Source: Maribacter caenipelagi (lineage in GTDB: Bacteria > Bacteroidota > Bacteroidia > Flavobacteriales > Flavobacteriaceae). From it: a stretch of DNA of 64,000 nucleotides. Positions 32,310 to 42,580 of the stretch are shown here, one piece after another. A program made the position numbers and the translations under genes. The stretch lies in NCBI RefSeq assembly GCF_004364175.1, contig NZ_SNZW01000011.1, positions 62,001-126,000 of the forward strand, in the 5' to 3' direction. Each line of letters opens with the position of its first letter. The stretch's first letter is position 1. The notes beneath the pieces are model-generated. The model was not told the DNA's origin and searched no databases. It saw nothing but the letters and a program-made list of their open reading frames with translations.

Positions 32310-32503
32310 TTTTAGAAGTTGGTAATCTAGATGGTCTTGTTACTTTTTTGTTTTTAATAATGTTCGGTCCCGCACTATTGTTCATTGTAATCGGGGCAAT
32401 TCTATTTTATAAGAAGAAGAAAAAAGCGGGTAAAGTCTTTATGATTTTAGCTGGGGTATATTGCCTAATAAGTCTTGGCATATGCGGTTCTATGATGGCA
32501 TAG
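32306..32503 (+). CDS. 65-aa two-helix membrane protein coupled to the radical SAM gene
   Basis: ATG 32306 overlaps the radical SAM stop (ATGA). Two hydrophobic helices (about residues 11-34 and 43-62) are joined by a basic loop (YKKKKKAGK), suggesting an inner-membrane hairpin with a cytoplasmic loop. It has no homology I can name. The coupling implies it is a small subunit, scaffold or anchor of the same system. Confidence 0.6.
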   Translation: MILEVGNLDGLVTFLFLIMFGPALLFIVIGAILFYKKKKKAGKVFMILAGVYCLISLGICGSMMA

Positions 32504-32506
32504 CAA

Positions 32507-34894
32507 TTATAAACGCTTGCCCTCATCTGTATTCTTTTTCTTAGAATTATCGCGAATTTTAGTGTTGCCAAACTTATATCTAAAGCCTAGAATAAGCAAT
32601 CGGCTTTCTAACCTAGCACTCGTTGAGTTTCGTTGGTCAAGATAGTTTCTAGTTGAAAGAGTATTACCAGTATTAAAAATATCTTCAATACCTAAAGAAA
32701 TACTTGCGTCTTTATTCCAAAAGGTTTTTCTAAACGATAACCCTACTTTACTATAAGATTCGAACTTAGAATTACCTCTAATATATGGTGAAAAATAAGT
32801 GCAGGTTACATCGGCAAAGAGTGATTCATCTTTAAGAAGGGTGAAGTAATTATTGGCTCGAATAAAGGTAGTCCAAATAGCATTCTCTACTATGGTATTT
32901 GTGTTTGGGTCTGTAAAGCTGTCTTTGTCACGATAATGGCTAACAAGAGCATATAGATACCAATATGATGTCAGTTCTTTCGACACACTTGCATCAATAC
33001 CGTAAAAATAATTAGTTTCTAAGTTTATAAATTGAGTTCTTAATGTACTGGTTTCGTTGTCTTGAATAATTTGTTGCGCTTGTTCATTAGATTTTCTATT
33101 GACAAATAGCGCCACTTTATAATCGCGGTCATACACATAATCGAACTGCACATAATCACTATAGGCCGGTTTTAAATTAGGATTGCCTTCATAAAAAGAA
33201 TTTGCCGTTAAATAGAATTGAAACGGATTAATGCTGTTATATCTCGGCCTTGTAATTCTTCTATAGTATTTTAAATAAAAGGCATTCTTTTCTTTCTTAA
33301 ATGAAAGCGCCATATTAGGAAAAAGGTTAAAATAAGAAGTTGCATTCAAAGAAGCCGACATGTCTAAATTACCTTCGGTGTCAGTATACTCTGCTCTTAA
33401 ACCAATATTTAATTTCCAACTTTCCCAATTGTTATTTAAGCTGACATAGCCCGCATAAATTTGTTCATCATAATCAAACAAACCAGATCCTGTTGGGCTT
33501 ATGCCATTTACCGAATCATCAAAACCAGATTGTATAATACTCGCCTCAGAATTGATAGTTGCCACCCTAAAACCAGTTTCCATTACAGATTGTTTTGTTA
33601 GTGGCAGTGTTAGGTCTGTTTGAGCGCTAAAAAGATTAATTATTTGATCGGACGCTATATTTAGTGTGTTTTCTGATGTACGCTCTGTAAAACCTTGTAC
33701 AATGTTATTGTTCAATACCTGGTTCTGCTTAGAATCATTGTATGTATAATGTACATTAGTAGTGATTTCCGCGCCTTTATCATTCAATTTATACACCCAA
33801 TCTATATAGTTAGATGTGTTATACGTATCATCTTTTAGAACGTTGAGACCGTCAAGCCTAGCAGCTAAATCGCCATCGATAGTATTTATATCGGTAATTG
33901 AGAAATAATCTGTATTTCCGTTCGGAGACAAGTTAGAGGTAGAAGTTACACTTAAGGTGTTCTTTTCATTTAATTGTACATCTAAAAAGAGATTGATATT
34001 GTGACTTTTCTTCTTGTCAATTATTTTTTGTTCAGCTGTCCAAATTCCGTTTTCCAAATAGGTAGTAATGTCGGTATATCTCGTCCAGTTTCTGTTGTGA
34101 CTGAAGCTATAGTTGGTAGAGAAATCTATTTTTTTTCCTTTAAAAAAATGGTCTGTTCCTAGTGTGTGTTTTGGTAAAACCCCTTGTGTATATCTATTGA
34201 ATACGGCACCATTATACCCGGCAACCAAGTTTTTTTTCATTTTAATATTGATCAATAATCCGCCTTCAGCACTGTACTTGGCGGGCGGACTCGTAATTAC
34301 TTCAATAGCTTCTACGTTACTTGCAGAACTACCGGTTAGAAGGTTAATAATATCGCTTTCTGGTAAGTTTACTAGTTTACCGTTGATCATCACATTAACA
34401 TTGGGACTACCATTAATGTACAAACGATTATTCATGACCATAACACCAGGAGTGCGTTTTAGAACATCCCAAATATCACCATCTGATAGTGCAGTATTTT
34501 CAACACTAAAAATATGACGGTCTGCTAATTGTTCTAGAACCGGCTTTTTTTGAGTTACCACAACCTCATCTAACTCTTGAGCACTTTGAAGAATTAAGGG
34601 TTTGAGTACACTGTTTTCGGTCACTGAGATACTAGAACTCTCAACGGTATTTGCTATGAAGCTAGCAACAATATTATAGGTACCAGAGGTAACATCTTCA
34701 AATTCATAAAAACCTTGGTCATTAGTGACCGTGCCTTTAATGAATTCACCATCGCCTGATAACAAAATTACATTTGCTAAAACAACAGGATTTTGCTTAT
34801 CATCTTTTACTAATCCTTTAATAATAAAATCTTGGGAAAATGCCAAGGTAAACGTAAGAAAAAATAGTAGTGTTAAGTGAAAATCCTTTGACAT
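32507..34894 (-). CDS. TonB-dependent receptor-like outer-membrane protein
   Basis: A 795-aa protein. A signal peptide ends near AFSQ (residue 20), followed by a CarboxypepD_reg-like domain (FIIKGLVKDDKQNPVVLANV), a plug domain (GDIWDVLKRTPGVMVMNN and VMINGKLVNLPES), then a beta-barrel of the OMP_b-brl_3 type ending in LLILGFRYKFGN. No SusD partner is adjacent. Substrate unknown. It is paralogous to the next gene, with the same domain order and close spacing. Its stop is 4 bp from the end of the 65-aa gene. Confidence 0.9.
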   Translation of the reverse strand: MSKDFHLTLLFFLTFTLAFSQDFIIKGLVKDDKQNPVVLANVILLSGDGEFIKGTVTNDQGFYEFEDVTSGTYNIVASFIANTVESSSISVTENSVLKPLILQSAQELDEVVVTQKKPVLEQLADRHIFSVENTALSDGDIWDVLKRTPGVMVMNNRLYINGSPNVNVMINGKLVNLPESDIINLLTGSSASNVEAIEVITSPPAKYSAEGGLLINIKMKKNLVAGYNGAVFNRYTQGVLPKHTLGTDHFFKGKKIDFSTNYSFSHNRNWTRYTDITTYLENGIWTAEQKIIDKKKSHNINLFLDVQLNEKNTLSVTSTSNLSPNGNTDYFSITDINTIDGDLAARLDGLNVLKDDTYNTSNYIDWVYKLNDKGAEITTNVHYTYNDSKQNQVLNNNIVQGFTERTSENTLNIASDQIINLFSAQTDLTLPLTKQSVMETGFRVATINSEASIIQSGFDDSVNGISPTGSGLFDYDEQIYAGYVSLNNNWESWKLNIGLRAEYTDTEGNLDMSASLNATSYFNLFPNMALSFKKEKNAFYLKYYRRITRPRYNSINPFQFYLTANSFYEGNPNLKPAYSDYVQFDYVYDRDYKVALFVNRKSNEQAQQIIQDNETSTLRTQFINLETNYFYGIDASVSKELTSYWYLYALVSHYRDKDSFTDPNTNTIVENAIWTTFIRANNYFTLLKDESLFADVTCTYFSPYIRGNSKFESYSKVGLSFRKTFWNKDASISLGIEDIFNTGNTLSTRNYLDQRNSTSARLESRLLILGFRYKFGNTKIRDNSKKKNTDEGKRL

Positions 34895-35004
34895 TTAGTG
34901 TGCGTATAACACATAAATGTAGGAAAGTAATATTGAATTATCTTACGTAATTCTAAAGTTTTTCTTAATAAAAAATCAAGTTGTTGAATATGAGTAGTTT
35001 AACC

Positions 35005-37413
35005 TTATTCAAGACGTTCACGTTCTATTTTATCAATATCACGCTGATTGTCCTCTAGGCGAAAATTACCGAAGTTATACGTGAAGCCAAATTTTACATA
35101 TTGGGTTTCTTCGACTGCCAAGTAGCGATTGTTTTGATTTAAGTATTGAGAAGAACTGTAAGCGTTATATTTTCCAAGAAGGTCATTCGCACTAACGCTA
35201 AATACAGCTCTGTTATTTAAAAATGATTTTCTTAATCCTATGGTTAAATTTGTAGTCTCATCTTGGATAAAGGATCCTTCTAACCAACCGGTAAGGTAAA
35301 CAATACCCAACTCGCCCTTAAAACTACCATCATTAGAAAGGGTTATATAGTTGGTAATATCAATATATGCACCATTAAGTTCATTGGTGTATGAAAATGC
35401 ATCGCTTTGGGAAGCTATAAAAGTTTCTTCTTCATGAAAGAAAGACATATAGCTGTACAAATACCAATTATTTGTAATTGACTTACCATAGGTAAAATCG
35501 AAACCGTAAGAAGTACTTCCTAGTACATTTTGGAAATTATCGGTTAATACAAAATCAGTGTTGTTTTGAAAAGTAAGATCCGAAATATACCTGCCATTAT
35601 CACGGTAGTAAAAATCAAAAAAATACTCTTGATTTAGCGTATAGTTTAAATTAAAGTTATGAATAAAACTTGGTATCAAATTAGGATTGCCTTCTACAAA
35701 AATACGCTCATTACTATATGTTCTAAACGGATTTAAATTCTCATACCTGGGGCGTTGTACCTTTCTGGCATAATCAAAAGATAGACTATGGTGGTCATTG
35801 ATATTGTGCAGAATATACAATGAAGGAAAAAGTTCAAAATAACTAAGCTCGTTAATATTTGATACATTTACAGACACTCCCGTGCTTTCTGTTTGTTCTG
35901 CACGTAACCCTGTTTTTATACTCCATTTATCCCAGTCTTTAGAAAGGCTAAAATAACCCGCATACACGCTTTCGTCATAGGTATAGTCATCAGAAAGATT
36001 TGGTATAAACTGCGTAACATTATTCTGTAGAAAATAATCTAATCTACTTTCAGAATCAATAAAAGAACCTTTTGCCCCTGTTTCAAAAAATACACTGCCA
36101 AAATAATCAGTATAATCTATTTGAGCGGTCTTTATTTCTATCTGTTGATCGGCAATAGTCGAGAAATTAAAATCGCGCTGAAATGAGCCGTTAGGTTGAA
36201 AATAATCTGAATTTACATCTTGATTTCGGTCTAAATTAAAATTTGTATAGTGTGTATTTACAGTTAAATTTCCTTGGTCTTTAAACTGATGTTTAAAAGT
36301 AAGATCGCCCGAAATATTATGCTTTTGTTCGCTTAAAAAACTGTTTGATGTAAATATTGAATCTAAAACCCCTGCGCTGTTTTTAATGCTAGTTTCCTGA
36401 AAAAAATCAGCATCCTTTTTTGGTTGATACTGTGCGTTGCTTGTTAAGCTTAGAGAGTTCTTATCATCAAATTCATAATCTACCGATACCCCTGCGCTAT
36501 GGGTATTAGTGCGTATTACTTGATCAAAATCTGTATCCCAAATAGAAGTAATACCGGTATTATCCATAAAATTGGTATTGCTCAAAGTATTCTTGAACTG
36601 CTTCTTTGGGGTGTAATTGTAACTTGCATTTACATTTAATTTTTTAGTCTTATAAAAATGCGATGTTCCAATATTGTACTTCGGAAAAACTCCCTGTGTA
36701 TACCCAGCATTTACATTGCCTTTATATCCTACAGATACATTTTTACTGGTGACAATATTCAAAATCGATCCGCCCTCGGCATCATAACTTGCTGGCGGAT
36801 TATGAATAACCTCAACCGATTTTATATTCTCTCCTTGGTAATTTTCTAAGAGACTTCTTACCTCTTCTGCAGATAATTGAACTTTACGGTTGTTGATATA
36901 AATTGTAGTAGCTCTATTACGAACTTTTAGATCATCGCCCATGACAATTACACCTGGAGTCTGACTAAGTATATCCCACGAGCTGTTCTGAGAAATGACT
37001 GTGTTTTCTACATTGAAAACAATACGGTCAACTTCCCTTTTTACTACAGGTTTGCCACTTGTAACGGTTACCTCATTTAGTTGTTCTGCTTGCTGATGAA
37101 TTATTACAGCTCCGATTTTGGTGTCCTTTAGAATTTCAATAGCTAAGTTTTCTGAAGTTTGACCAACGTAAGATGCTTTTAAAAAATAGAGTCCTTCTGC
37201 AATATCAGAGAATAAAAACGCTCCATTTTCATCAGCAGAACTTCCTTTTACCAAAACAGAATCTGTAACGGTTAGTAAAAATACGGAGGCAAACGCTACA
37301 GGTTCTTGATATTGATCTTTAACCTCGCCTTTTAATTCAAAGGTTTGACTAAATCCACAATGGGACATACCGATGGTGAATAGTAAAAGGGTAATAACTT
37401 GTTTCAATGGCAA
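35005..37413 (-). CDS. TonB-dependent receptor-like outer-membrane protein (tandem paralogue)
   Basis: About 802 aa from the start chosen here. Same layout as the preceding gene: signal peptide LKQVITLLLFTIGMSHCGFSQ, CarboxypepD_reg-like (FELKGEVKDQYQEPVAFASV), plug (SSWDILSQTPGVIVMGDDL), OMP_b-brl_3 barrel. The frame extends to ATG 37515, but a perfect -7 box (TAGATTTG, 37435-37428) falls inside it, and the signal peptide starts at TTG 37413 (or TTG 37407). It is divergent from lepA. The substrate is not given by context. Confidence 0.88.
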   Translation of the reverse strand: MPLKQVITLLLFTIGMSHCGFSQTFELKGEVKDQYQEPVAFASVFLLTVTDSVLVKGSSADENGAFLFSDIAEGLYFLKASYVGQTSENLAIEILKDTKIGAVIIHQQAEQLNEVTVTSGKPVVKREVDRIVFNVENTVISQNSSWDILSQTPGVIVMGDDLKVRNRATTIYINNRKVQLSAEEVRSLLENYQGENIKSVEVIHNPPASYDAEGGSILNIVTSKNVSVGYKGNVNAGYTQGVFPKYNIGTSHFYKTKKLNVNASYNYTPKKQFKNTLSNTNFMDNTGITSIWDTDFDQVIRTNTHSAGVSVDYEFDDKNSLSLTSNAQYQPKKDADFFQETSIKNSAGVLDSIFTSNSFLSEQKHNISGDLTFKHQFKDQGNLTVNTHYTNFNLDRNQDVNSDYFQPNGSFQRDFNFSTIADQQIEIKTAQIDYTDYFGSVFFETGAKGSFIDSESRLDYFLQNNVTQFIPNLSDDYTYDESVYAGYFSLSKDWDKWSIKTGLRAEQTESTGVSVNVSNINELSYFELFPSLYILHNINDHHSLSFDYARKVQRPRYENLNPFRTYSNERIFVEGNPNLIPSFIHNFNLNYTLNQEYFFDFYYRDNGRYISDLTFQNNTDFVLTDNFQNVLGSTSYGFDFTYGKSITNNWYLYSYMSFFHEEETFIASQSDAFSYTNELNGAYIDITNYITLSNDGSFKGELGIVYLTGWLEGSFIQDETTNLTIGLRKSFLNNRAVFSVSANDLLGKYNAYSSSQYLNQNNRYLAVEETQYVKFGFTYNFGNFRLEDNQRDIDKIERERLE

Positions 37414-37427
37414 TTTGGGTTGGTATT

Positions 37428-37435
37428 CAAATCTA
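37428..37435 (-). promoter_or_regulatory. -7 promoter element for the second TonB receptor gene
   Basis: TAGATTTG on the minus strand (37435 to 37428) matches TAnnTTTG and places the transcript start near 37421, about 8 nt before the TTG start proposed at 37413. This argues against the ATG at 37515. Confidence 0.4.
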
Positions 37436-37536
37436 GTTAAAAAAACGTTGTAATCCTTTACAATATATGTAATCCAAACCAATCTATACAACAATAAATA
37501 GGTAACTACACTCAAGCTTAGCGCTATAAATTAGAT

Positions 37537-37544
37537 TATATTTG
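37537..37544 (+). promoter_or_regulatory. -7 promoter element for lepA
   Basis: TATATTTG matches TAnnTTTG and would give a transcript start near 37551, about 60 nt before the lepA ATG. It faces away from the receptor promoter 100 bp to the left. Confidence 0.4.
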
Positions 37545-37610
37545 CAATTGCTCTTTAATGCCGGGGCATGAATACAGGTATAAATTGGCATTACTATTAC
37601 TGTTACCGCT

Positions 37611-39407
37611 ATGAAAAACATTAGAAATTTCTGCATTATTGCACATATTGACCATGGTAAAAGTACCTTGGCAGACAGACTGTTAGAGTTTACCGGTTCT
37701 GTTACCGATCGAGAGAAAAAGGAACAGTTGCTAGACAGTATGGATCTTGAAAGAGAGCGTGGCATCACTATAAAAAGTCATGCCATACAAATGGAATATA
37801 CTTATAAGGGTGAAGAATATATTTTAAATCTAATTGACACACCTGGTCACGTAGATTTCTCATATGAAGTTTCTAGATCAATTGCTGCCTGTGAAGGTGC
37901 ATTATTGGTAGTAGATGCGGCTCAGAGTATACAAGCACAGACAATTTCAAATTTATATTTAGCTTTAGAAAACGACCTTGAGATCATACCTGTTTTAAAC
38001 AAGGTCGATTTACCAAGTGCCAACCCAGAAGAGGTTACCGACGATATCGTTGATCTTTTAGGTTGTAAGGCAGAAGAGGTAATACCTGCATCTGCAAAAA
38101 CAGGTATTGGTATTGAAGAAATATTAGCCGCTATAATTGAGCGTATTCCTGCCCCAACGGGTAACCCAGATGAAGCGTTGCAAGCTTTGGTTTTCGATTC
38201 TGTTTACAATCCTTTTAGAGGGGTTGAAACCTATTTTAGAGTTATAAACGGCGAAATTAAAAAGGGACAAAAGATAAAATTTGTAGCAACCGACAAAGAC
38301 TATTATGCCGATGAGGTAGGTACTTTGAAGTTGACTCAAGAGGTTAAAAAGAGCGTTAAGGCTGGTGATGTTGGTTACTTGATTACGGGTATAAAAGATG
38401 CCCGCGAAGTTAAAGTAGGTGATACGATAACTGATGCCGCTAACCCTACTAAAAATCCGATAGGCGGATTTGAAGATGTAAAACCAATGGTTTTTGCAGG
38501 TATTTACCCGGTAGATACAGATGAGTTTGAGGAACTACGTGCTTCAATGGAAAAATTACAATTGAATGATGCTTCTCTTGTATTTGCACCAGAGAGTAGT
38601 GCCGCCCTAGGCTTCGGGTTTAGATGTGGTTTCTTAGGAATGCTACACATGGAAATCATTCAAGAGCGTTTAGAGCGAGAGTTCAATATGACTGTAATTA
38701 CTACGGTACCCAATGTTAGTTACCACGCATTTACGCGTAAAGATCCTGATACCCCAATTGTTGTAAACAACCCAACTGATCTACCTGATCCGTCAAGTAT
38801 TGACCATGTTGAAGAACCTTATATAAAAGCTACCATTATTACGAAGTCTGATTTCGTAGGTAATGTAATGTCATTATGTATTGAAAAGCGTGGTGTAATT
38901 ACCAATCAAACCTATTTGACCACCGAACGTGTTGAGCTTAATTTTGATATGCCTTTGGCAGAAATAGTTTTTGATTTCTATGATCGTTTAAAAACGGTTT
39001 CTAAAGGGTATGCATCTTTCGATTACACACCTATAGGAATGCGACCTTCTAAATTAGTACGTGTAGATATTTTACTAAACGCACAGCCGGTAGATGCGCT
39101 TTCTGCTTTACTTCATGCTGATAATGCCGTAAATATTGGAAAGAAGATTTGCGCGAAGCTTAAAGAACTAATACCAAGACAACAATTTGATATTCCTATT
39201 CAGGCTGCTATTGGCGCGAAAATCATCTCTAGAGAAACCACCAAAGCATTGCGTAAAGATGTTACCGCCAAATGTTATGGTGGTGATATTTCTCGTAAAC
39301 GTAAACTTCTTGAAAAACAGAAGAAAGGTAAAAAACGTATGCGTCAGGTTGGTAACGTAGAAGTTCCACAAGAGGCTTTTATGGCGGTATTAAAATTGAA
39401 TGACTAG
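37611..39407 (+). CDS. lepA: Elongation factor 4 (LepA) GTPase
   Basis: Ribosome back-translocating GTPase, 598 aa. The G1 motif AHIDHGKST (residues 11-19), G2/G3 region RERGITIK and DTPGHVDF, G4 NKVDLPSA and G5 PASAKTG are all present. The LepA-specific C-terminal domain ends with [18 protein letters not shown]. Full normal length, no anomaly. A -7 box lies about 67 bp upstream. The following 700 bp hold only a pseudogene. Confidence 0.97.
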   Translation: MKNIRNFCIIAHIDHGKSTLADRLLEFTGSVTDREKKEQLLDSMDLERERGITIKSHAIQMEYTYKGEEYILNLIDTPGHVDFSYEVSRSIAACEGALLVVDAAQSIQAQTISNLYLALENDLEIIPVLNKVDLPSANPEEVTDDIVDLLGCKAEEVIPASAKTGIGIEEILAAIIERIPAPTGNPDEALQALVFDSVYNPFRGVETYFRVINGEIKKGQKIKFVATDKDYYADEVGTLKLTQEVKKSVKAGDVGYLITGIKDAREVKVGDTITDAANPTKNPIGGFEDVKPMVFAGIYPVDTDEFEELRASMEKLQLNDASLVFAPESSAALGFGFRCGFLGMLHMEIIQERLEREFNMTVITTVPNVSYHAFTRKDPDTPIVVNNPTDLPDPSSIDHVEEPYIKATIITKSDFVGNVMSLCIEKRGVITNQTYLTTERVELNFDMPLAEIVFDFYDRLKTVSKGYASFDYTPIGMRPSKLVRVDILLNAQPVDALSALLHADNAVNIGKKICAKLKELIPRQQFDIPIQAAIGAKIISRETTKALRKDVTAKCYGGDISRKRKLLEKQKKGKKRMRQVGNVEVPQEAFMAVLKLND

Positions 39408-39414
39408 AACTAGA

Positions 39415-39857
39415 TTACCCTAACCACTTTCTAAAATCGGAAGTGGTAGATGAACTGGACATTGCTTTTTCGTTACACCCCTTTGCCGTAATAAGTAATT
39501 GATTATTAAAGAGACTCTCAATCTGCTATATAAAATCAACATGTGCGATTTCGCTACGGTTGATTCGTAAGAACTTCTGTGGTGGTAATTGTTTTATTAT
39601 ACTGCAAATAGTTTGAGACATCAGCTGCCTTTTGCCTTCTTGAGCAGTAGCAACTCAAAAATCTCCAGAGGCTTCAATTATACTTATATCAGAGGTGTTT
39701 AATAACTGAATACCATTAGACCGTTTTATAACAAACGTTTCTTATAGTTATTTTGATCTTCTTTTAATACATTAGAAGTATTACTGAAAGTACCCTTCAT
39801 AGAGTTTTAAGCATTATTTACTGCTGTGATAACTAGAATTATTGATTTTAGTTTCAT
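39415..39857 (-). pseudogene. Decayed LytTR-family response regulator
   Basis: On the minus strand a LytTR DNA-binding domain can be read: RSNGIQLLNTSDISIIEASGDF, stop, VATAQEGKRQLMSQTICSI, KFLRINRSEIAHVDFI, stop, QIESLFNNQLLITAKG, DFRKWLG, stop at 39417-39415. The two internal stops (39657-39655 and 39528-39526) are in the same frame, so the gene is dead. Upstream, ATG 39857 opens MKLKSIILVI, like the start of a receiver domain, but most of the receiver is missing and further stops occur. The remainder of 39858-40045 shows nothing recognisable. Confidence 0.75.
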
Positions 39858-40045
39858 GGCCGGTCATTTTTTAATTGATGCACTAAAACTATAGTCAACC
39901 ACTTATTTTATAAAGTAGATTTTTCTCTAACGAGATAAAAAAGGGATAAGATGGGTGTATCTATCTAATAAGAGAATGTCGGCGCCAAGTTGTTAATACT
40001 ATTTTACTAAAGTACACTTGAATATGTTAAAAGAACTATTCATGC

Positions 40046-40078
40046 AAAAAAAAGGTCCTACAAATATTTTGTAGGACC
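40046..40078 (-). terminator. Intrinsic terminator of the small lipoprotein gene
   Basis: GGTCCTACAAA and TTTGTAGGACC-type arms (40054-40078) form a long stem; on the minus strand they are followed by TTTTTTTTG. It is 23 bp after the lipoprotein stop. Confidence 0.8.
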
Positions 40079-40100
40079 CGAGTTTATTAAATTCTTTCAA

Positions 40101-40361
40101 TTAAAAGTCTGTAAACAAGTTTAGTGCTTCACAAGTAGCATCAACAACTTGTTGAGGTGATAACCCGTCTAAATCAGATTCGTCTAAAGTACCGGCACTT
40201 TCTCCGCCAACAGTCAATTCATACGTACCGTCGCCATTATCACAAATTTCAACTTTTTGATCTGAGGCTGTACATGACTTACATTCATTGTCATCATCTT
40301 TTGAACAACTTGTGAATGATACGGTAGCCGCTAAGGCTAAAAATAAAACTGCTTTTTTCAT
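40101..40361 (-). CDS. Small lipoprotein of unknown function
   Basis: An 86-aa protein from ATG 40361: KKAVLFLALAATVSFTSC with lipobox Cys near residue 19, followed by SKDDDNECKSC. The mature part is acidic with a Cys pair (CKSC) and two further Cys (VEICDNG and DATCEAL), so disulfides are likely. The frame extends 11 codons upstream to 40394, but the signal peptide favours 40361. No family recognised. Confidence 0.7.
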   Translation of the reverse strand: MKKAVLFLALAATVSFTSCSKDDDNECKSCTASDQKVEICDNGDGTYELTVGGESAGTLDESDLDGLSPQQVVDATCEALNLFTDF

Positions 40362-40584
40362 AAAGACATTTGGTTTTGGTTGATTTTTATACAACCACTA
40401 ACGAAATGATTTTATAGTTTATTGCCAAAGTCTTATTTAAATAGGAAGTCTAAATCTCTAAAAATGAGTTTATAGTACTTTTGTAAACAACCTAAAAACC
40501 CCTCTACTACTAGGTCTACTTGTTGCCTCATTATTGAAATTACAGCTATTATCTAATGTAAATTTAGATTAGCGATATCGATGT

Positions 40585-42441
40585 TTAATTCTCTTGGGCT
40601 TCTTCTTTATCTGGATCTTCCATTGGGAACATTTTACCTAAGTATGCAAGTTTATATCCTTTTTGAATATCTGTAAATTCTTTACTAAATGCAGTGATAA
40701 TTTGTATATCGCCTTCTGGATCTTTGAGAAATAGAGGAACAATATCTGCATCGGCCTTTGTTATCTCTATCAAACCTTCATAATGCTCTGTATCATGTAG
40801 TTCAATTTCATGTATAGCAGGAAATTTTCGTGCCGCTTCTGTCAATTTTATAAAGTCGTCGGTGTGCGAAAACAATCCTTCTTTTGGGTTGTTCTCTGGA
40901 TCTGACATTTCATCTGCATCTACCAATCTAAACGAACCGTTTTCACCAAAAGCATCTTGAAACTTGTCTATCGCATATCTGTTTATATCAGAATTTGCGG
41001 TCAAAGCCATCAAATATCCAATATCGTTAAGTTCAATATTATCGGTTAAATTATCAGAATAAATGTTTGCTGAAATAGCTTCTAATCCTAATTTATTTGC
41101 CTTGTCAATATTAGATTGGTTATTGTCTATTAGAACAACATGTCTGTCGTTTTTATGTAAATATTCACCAATTAAACGAGATACTTTTGAGGCTCCAAGA
41201 ATCAGAATTCCTTCAGACTTATTAAGGAAAACACCAATCAATTTCGCAAAAACTCTAGCTGTGGTAGCATTTAATAAAACCGTACCCAAAACAATCATGA
41301 ACACAAGTGGAGTAATATATTCTGCCCCTGGCTCTCCTTTAGATAATAATTTTGAACCAAATAAAGATGCTATACCCGCAGCAACAATACCTCTCGGACC
41401 TACCCAGCTGATAAAAAGCTTTTCATTCAATTTTAAATTAGAGCCAATAGAACTTAAGAAAACACCCAGTGGTCTAATGACTAATACAATAGACAAGAAT
41501 AATACTATGGTTTTCCACGTAAAAATTAATTCTAGATCCGAAATATCAATATTAGCTGCCAGTAAAATGAATAATATGGAAATCAAAAGAATACTCAACG
41601 ATTCTTTAAAATAGAGCAGTTCTTTTATATTAGGCAAATTGGTATTCCCCATTACCATACCCATAACAACTACCGCCAATAAGCCAGATTCATGTGCAAA
41701 AACATCTGACATAACGAAAACACCCAACACCACAGATAACGACACTACGTTCAATAAATAATGTGGAATAAAATTCTTTTTGATTAAAAAGGTAAGTGCG
41801 TGTGCAAAGGTAAAACCAAAGGTAAAACCGAACAATAAAATTTTACCAAACTCAATTAATGCCGTCATGGTATAGGCTTGACCTTCACCTACACTTATAA
41901 ACTCATAGACTAATACTGCTGCCAATGCGCCAATAGGATCTATTAGAATACCTTCCCATTTTAATATAGCAGAAACGTCTTTTTTAAGCGGAATATTCCT
42001 TAAAATCGGAGTAATTACCGTTGGACCGGTAACAATTATTAAAGCAGAAAACAAGAAACACAGCTGCCATGAAAGTCCGAACAAGAAGTAGGCTGCCAAT
42101 GCTGCACCAAAAAAGGTTGTTAAGCTGCCCAGGGTAATTAACTTCGTTATTACCGGACCAATATTTTTAATTTCGGAACGCTTAAGCGTGAGTCCGCCTT
42201 CGAATAAAATGATGCTAATTGCCAAAGACACAAAATAATACAAACCTTCGCCAGGAAAAAGACCTTTATCCCCGTTCCAAATAGGCTCAATAATTTTAGA
42301 ACCATCTTCGGTGTATAATGTTGACAACGGACCAACAATTAAACCTATAAGAATTAACGGTAAAATTGCGGGTAGTTTTAAGCGCCATGCTACCCATTGA
42401 GCAAGTATTCCTAAAATGATAATTCCAGCAAGCTCTAGCAT
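40585..42441 (-). CDS. CPA-family cation:proton antiporter with TrkA-type regulatory domains
   Basis: About 618 aa from ATG 42441. About 12 membrane helices (residues 1-400) of the NhaP/KefB kind, with LFEGGLTLKRSEI, SALIIVTGPTVITPIL and WVGPRGIVAAGIASLFG, then a Rossmann-like TrkA-N domain (GILILGASKVSRLIGEYL) and a TrkA-C-like end. It is likely a K+/H+ or Na+/H+ antiporter gated by nucleotide. A frame extension to 42468 is possible but starts without a clear ribosome site. Ion specificity is not decided by sequence. Divergent from the Usp-SulP pair. Confidence 0.88.
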   Translation of the reverse strand: MLELAGIIILGILAQWVAWRLKLPAILPLILIGLIVGPLSTLYTEDGSKIIEPIWNGDKGLFPGEGLYYFVSLAISIILFEGGLTLKRSEIKNIGPVITKLITLGSLTTFFGAALAAYFLFGLSWQLCFLFSALIIVTGPTVITPILRNIPLKKDVSAILKWEGILIDPIGALAAVLVYEFISVGEGQAYTMTALIEFGKILLFGFTFGFTFAHALTFLIKKNFIPHYLLNVVSLSVVLGVFVMSDVFAHESGLLAVVVMGMVMGNTNLPNIKELLYFKESLSILLISILFILLAANIDISDLELIFTWKTIVLFLSIVLVIRPLGVFLSSIGSNLKLNEKLFISWVGPRGIVAAGIASLFGSKLLSKGEPGAEYITPLVFMIVLGTVLLNATTARVFAKLIGVFLNKSEGILILGASKVSRLIGEYLHKNDRHVVLIDNNQSNIDKANKLGLEAISANIYSDNLTDNIELNDIGYLMALTANSDINRYAIDKFQDAFGENGSFRLVDADEMSDPENNPKEGLFSHTDDFIKLTEAARKFPAIHEIELHDTEHYEGLIEITKADADIVPLFLKDPEGDIQIITAFSKEFTDIQKGYKLAYLGKMFPMEDPDKEEAQEN

Positions 42442-42580
42442 ACATTTTATTTTGGATAAAAATAACAATTAAACGGCACTATTTAACATAAAACCACAGG
42501 AACAGTGCATTTTTGAGTACTTGTTTTGGCAATAAGAATTCACTTGTAATTATTTAGCCCTATCTTGTTAAGCACAACAT

